DNA of 64,000 nt, from the NCBI RefSeq assembly GCF_003151135.1, contig NZ_QEQK01000001.1, positions 337,992 to 401,991 of the forward strand, given 5' to 3'. Source of the DNA: Abyssibacter profundi. GTDB lineage: Bacteria > Pseudomonadota > Gammaproteobacteria > Nevskiales > OUC007. A program made the translations under genes and the position numbers. The notes beneath the pieces were generated by a model. That model saw nothing but the letters and a program-made list of their open reading frames with translations. It had not been told where the DNA came from and did not search any database. Below, piece by piece: positions 61,242-64,000 of this stretch (position 1 is its first letter; every line of letters starts with the position of its first letter).

Positions 61242-62096
61242 ATGTTAAACGCAGACCAGTGGTTTACCGAAGTTGATGATGCCAACGCCAGCGCCTTTGG
61301 ACTCAAGGGGCGACGGGTCCATGCAGAACAGACCCCGTTTCAACACATCGAGATCTACGAAACGGAGCGCTGGGGCAACCTGATGGTGATTGACGGCTGC
61401 ACCATGGTCAGCACGCGTGACAACTTCTTCTATCACGAGATGATGTCGCACCCGGTGCTGGCCACGCACCCGGCACCCAAGCGAGTGCTCATCATTGGCG
61501 GCGGCGACTGCGGAACCCTGCGCGAGGTTTTGCGCCACCCGACAGTGGAATCGGCGACGCAAATCGACATCGACGAACGGGTCACCCGTCTGTCCGAACA
61601 GTATTTTCCCGAACTGTGTAGCGCCAATGACGATCCGCGCGCAACCATCGCCTTTGATGATGGCATCGCGTATATCCGCGATGCGGCACCGGGTAGCCTC
61701 GATGTGATCATCGTCGACTCCACCGACCCGGTCGGACCGGCGGAAGGCCTGTTTAACGTCGCGTTTTATCAGAATTGTCGGCGGGCATTGGCCGACGATG
61801 GCCTGTTCATCCAGCAGTCGGAATCACCGCTGCTCCATGGCCCGATTTTCAAGGCAATGGCCGACGCCATGCGCGACGCCGGTTTTGCCTCGACCACACC
61901 GCTGTTCTTCCCCCAACCGATCTATCCCAGCGGCTGGTGGAGTGCGACCATCGCCGCGGGCCACCCGGTCTTGCCGGCGCCCCGACCAGAGGCCTGCAAA
62001 CCGTTTGCGGAGACCTTGCAGTACTACTCGGCGGAGACCCATCAGGCCGCGTTGGCCGTGCCGCCGCTGGTCAAACGCCTGCTCAGTTCTGGCTGA
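61242..62096 (+). CDS. speE: Spermidine synthase
   Basis: A 284-residue aminopropyltransferase that makes spermidine from putrescine and decarboxylated SAM. FQHIEIYETERWGNLMVIDG, the SAM-binding LIIGGGDCGTLREVLRH (GGGDG here GGGDC) and the catalytic VDSTDPVGPAEGLF are visible. A TACAAT -10 box lies at 61209-61214. ATG at 61242, the longer frame from 61170 being unlike the family. Paired divergently with speA, so both arms of polyamine synthesis are probably co-regulated. Confidence 0.95.
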   Translation: MLNADQWFTEVDDANASAFGLKGRRVHAEQTPFQHIEIYETERWGNLMVIDGCTMVSTRDNFFYHEMMSHPVLATHPAPKRVLIIGGGDCGTLREVLRHPTVESATQIDIDERVTRLSEQYFPELCSANDDPRATIAFDDGIAYIRDAAPGSLDVIIVDSTDPVGPAEGLFNVAFYQNCRRALADDGLFIQQSESPLLHGPIFKAMADAMRDAGFASTTPLFFPQPIYPSGWWSATIAAGHPVLPAPRPEACKPFAETLQYYSAETHQAALAVPPLVKRLLSSG

Positions 62097-62547
62097 TCAG
62101 GCCGGCGGCGGGCTTGCCCTGGGCCGCCGCAGCTTGCTGCGCTTGCCAGAGTCGCTCTGCGGCGCCGGCTCGGCAAACACGCCGCTGGGTATGACGCAGC
62201 TCGTCCAATCGGGCTTGTTGCTTCTCGGGGGTTAGACGATAGGTCACCCCGGTCGCGGTCTGTTCGAAAACTTCCGCTGCGCGGGTGTACAGGGCCACGC
62301 GATCCCGCGCCAACTCACACTCGACAGCCACCTGCTGACGGAATGCTCGCGGCACCGGGTCGACCGGCCGCGGCTTCACTTCGCGGGACTTGAGCAAGGC
62401 CGCATTGACCCGCTCTGCGCTGGTCACCGGCGTATCGGAGTAATGCACGCGACCGTTCGCGTCCACCCAGCGATACACGCCGACCGCATCGGCGACAACC
62501 GGCCAGATCAAAGCCAATGCAAAGACGCAGGCGAATCGAGACATCAT
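62083..62547 (-). CDS. DUF4124 domain protein (second of a tandem pair)
   Basis: A 154-residue exported protein with an N-terminal signal (FACVFALALIWPVVADA). The DUF4124 module is VYRWVDANGRVHYSD followed by TPVTSAERV; the rest is helical and charged. DUF4124 is common in gammaproteobacterial periplasmic proteins of unknown role. ATGATG at 62547/62544 overlaps the stop of the upstream paralogue with GAGGAGG just before it, so translation is coupled. The last 14 bases overlap the speE 3' end. Confidence 0.85.
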   Translation of the reverse strand: MMSRFACVFALALIWPVVADAVGVYRWVDANGRVHYSDTPVTSAERVNAALLKSREVKPRPVDPVPRAFRQQVAVECELARDRVALYTRAAEVFEQTATGVTYRLTPEKQQARLDELRHTQRRVCRAGAAERLWQAQQAAAAQGKPAAGLISQN

Positions 62548-62933
62548 TCCGCCTCCTCACAGGCATCGGCGACCTTGGCGCGCGCACGGGTGATGTGCTG
62601 CTCGCGTTCCTCCGGCGTCAGCTCTCGTTCCTCACCCGTGGCACTGCGTTCCACCAGACTGGCCGCCGATTCAAACTGCTGCAGCTGATCGCGGGCCGAC
62701 TGACAACGCTCGGCGGCGGCCACATCAGCCGCTTCGGCTTCGGCCGCGCGCCTGCGATCCGCGGTTGCCCCCACACTGCCGGGGGCGAAGTTGTGGCGTG
62801 ATGCATTCTGCCCGCGGGGCTTGTCGCTGTAATGCACCTGGCCCTGCTCATCCACCCAGCGATACACCGCCGCCTGGGCAACACCCAGCCCCAGGATCAG
62901 CCCGAACAGGATGAGCAATAGACGGTTAACCAT
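62544..62933 (-). CDS. DUF4124 domain protein (first of a tandem pair)
   Basis: A 129-residue exported protein with a hydrophobic signal segment (LLLILFGLILGLGVAQA) and the module VYRWVDEQGQVHYSDKPRG. The remainder is Glu/Ala/Arg-rich helix with two Cys (AAERCQSA, VADACEE). It shares the same plan as its downstream neighbour, pointing to tandem duplication with divergence. ATG at 62933, 36 bases after the PII gene stop, so it may be co-transcribed with glnK. Confidence 0.85.
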   Translation of the reverse strand: MVNRLLLILFGLILGLGVAQAAVYRWVDEQGQVHYSDKPRGQNASRHNFAPGSVGATADRRRAAEAEAADVAAAERCQSARDQLQQFESAASLVERSATGEERELTPEEREQHITRARAKVADACEEAE

Positions 62934-62969
62934 GGGTCATTGCCTGCAGAGCAAACCGCAAGCTCAGGC

Positions 62970-63362
<393 letters not shown>

Positions 63363-63382
63363 TCAGTGTAGCACCGCGCCCC

Positions 63383-63723
63383 AGGGAAGCACTGACCTAT
63401 TCGCGCCACCAAGACGGAGCCGGTTTTCCCGCGAGCCCAGGCGAAGTGAGTGCCGCTTGGTCATTCCAAGTCAGCGAACGACAACGCAGGATCGCGGGAA
63501 AACCGGCCCGTTCCATCTGGATTGCGCCTGCAAACAGGCCAGACTGCGTTAGTCGGCGCATCCATGCGCCTCCCCCGATGGGCCCGCCTTCGGCGGTTTC
63601 AATTCGCTCCCGGCGAATCGGTGCTCGTCGTTCATTTGGAATGACCAAACTTCGCTCCTCGCGCCTTGCCTGGCCTGTTTGCAGGCAGCAACTCGGCGGT
63701 GCGAATAGATCAGTGTTTCCCTA
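63383..63723. repeat. Dispersed palindromic repeat, copy C (about 340 bp, inverted relative to A)
   Basis: Terminal inverted repeats AGGGAAGCACTGACCTATTC (left) and GATCAGTGTTTCCCTA (right) match copy A. Hairpin 2 comes first (arms 63416-63434 and 63492-63514, tip CTTGG-TCATT-CCAAG at 63456-63470), then hairpin 1 (16-bp arms 63526-63541 and 63671-63686, tip TTTGG-AATGA-CCAAA at 63635-63649). About 70 extra bases (roughly 63550-63622), themselves holding small hairpins such as GCGCAT-CC-ATGCGC, are inserted inside hairpin 1 compared with copy A. It lies upstream of the PII gene. Confidence 0.9.
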
Positions 63724-63740
63724 GCAACTGCGGAGCCCAT

Positions 63741-63773
63741 AAAAAACGCCCCGCCGGGACTCCCCGACGAGGC
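63741..63773 (-). terminator. Intrinsic terminator of the GlyGly-CTERM gene
   Basis: On the minus strand an 11-bp stem with two G-T type mismatches (arms 63773-63763 and 63758-63748) is followed by TTTTTT (63746-63741), 55 bases past the stop. It separates that gene from repeat copy C. Confidence 0.8.
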
Positions 63774-63828
63774 GCCATTCAAAGTCAGGACGGGCAGCCG
63801 GATGACGGCCCGCCTGGCTCCATTTTGC

Positions 63829-64000
63829 CTAGACGCGTCGCCGGCGGGCCAGACCGAAGCCCAGCAGCGGCAGCAGCAACAAACCGCCCAGGGCACCTGA
63901 GCCGCCACCCGTGGAAGCCGCCGGCTGGCTGGGCGTACCGGGGTTGCTGCCCGTCCCGCCCACGCTCACCGTCGCCTTGGCCGTCGCGGTGGATTCGTCA
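63829..64000 (-). CDS. GlyGly-CTERM protein, C-terminal end (gene continues beyond the window)
   Basis: Only the last 56 codons are present. A Thr/Ala/Val-rich end of an Ig-like domain (STATAKATVSVGG) and a Gly/Pro/Ser linker lead to STGGGSGALGG, a hydrophobic stretch LLLLPLLGFGLA and the terminal RRRRV. This Gly-Ser motif, single helix and Arg cluster is the classic GlyGly-CTERM sorting signal, cut by a rhombosortase and used for surface attachment through type II secretion. The large protein at 25-29 kb has a similar tail. Confidence 0.85.
   Translation of the reverse strand, partial: DESTATAKATVSVGGTGSNPGTPSQPAASTGGGSGALGGLLLLPLLGFGLARRRRV

Overview
The window is high-GC, gene-dense chromosomal DNA of a gammaproteobacterium, probably marine or halotolerant. 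The best placement evidence is the block argH | algZ-algR-hemC-hemD-hemX-hemY, an order known from Pseudomonas and relatives. An N-acetylglutaminylglutamine amide (NAGGN) osmolyte operon, a phasin, GlyGly-CTERM type surface proteins and two fatty-acid desaturases fit a free-living, lipid-storing marine organism. Genus cannot be decided from the sequence. I saw no rRNA or tRNA gene, CRISPR array, prophage or intact transposase.

Layout. 1-5.5 kb: tail of a PhoX-like protein, a phosphodiester glycosidase lipoprotein, a DUF2452 protein, a LysM/FecR protein and an LVIVD-repeat lipoprotein. 5.6-5.8 kb: copy A of a dispersed, nested-palindrome repeat. 5.9-11.2 kb: a probable minus-strand operon of acylphosphatase, ParB, a propeller lipoprotein, a TPR-containing Ser/Thr kinase and a DUF305 protein. 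11.2-16.1 kb: an unknown protein, a lipoprotein with PAxY repeats and a peptidoglycan-binding end, a MATE exporter, repeat copy B, and a response regulator with a degenerate GGDEF domain. 16.3-21.5 kb: acyl-CoA desaturase, prfC, then a second desaturase with its ferredoxin-type reductase behind a very clear operator-containing promoter. 21.6-25.1 kb: LysR, DoxX, glutathionyl-hydroquinone reductase, NnrU and a thioesterase. 25.1-29.3 kb: a 1417-residue beta-helix/cadherin/FG-GAP surface protein. 29.4-39.1 kb: CoA transferase, DUF2288, HNH nuclease, tag glycosylase, a membrane-fused spermidine-synthase-like protein, a BrkB/YihY protein and a peptide transporter. 39.2-40.6 kb: phasin with twin operators and two small proteins. 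40.7-45.4 kb: NAGGN operon. 45.5-50.5 kb: SDR, FeS/FAD reductase, RND/MMPL transporter and DUF1330. 50.6-55 kb: an encapsulin-type ferritin without its shell, then hemYXDC. 55-62.1 kb: algRZ, argH, a HIBADH-like reductase, speA and speE. 62.1-64 kb: two DUF4124 proteins, a PII protein, repeat copy C, and the tail of another GlyGly-CTERM protein.

The most unusual items are the three-copy repeat family at about 5.7, 14.7 and 63.5 kb, with roughly 32-bp terminal inverted repeats enclosing two large hairpins; the orphan EncFtn next to heme genes; the ParB without ParA inside a kinase operon; and two well-formed regulated promoters, one upstream of the desaturase operon (possibly leaderless) and one upstream of phasin. 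All functional calls rest on recognised family motifs read by eye. No database search was run.
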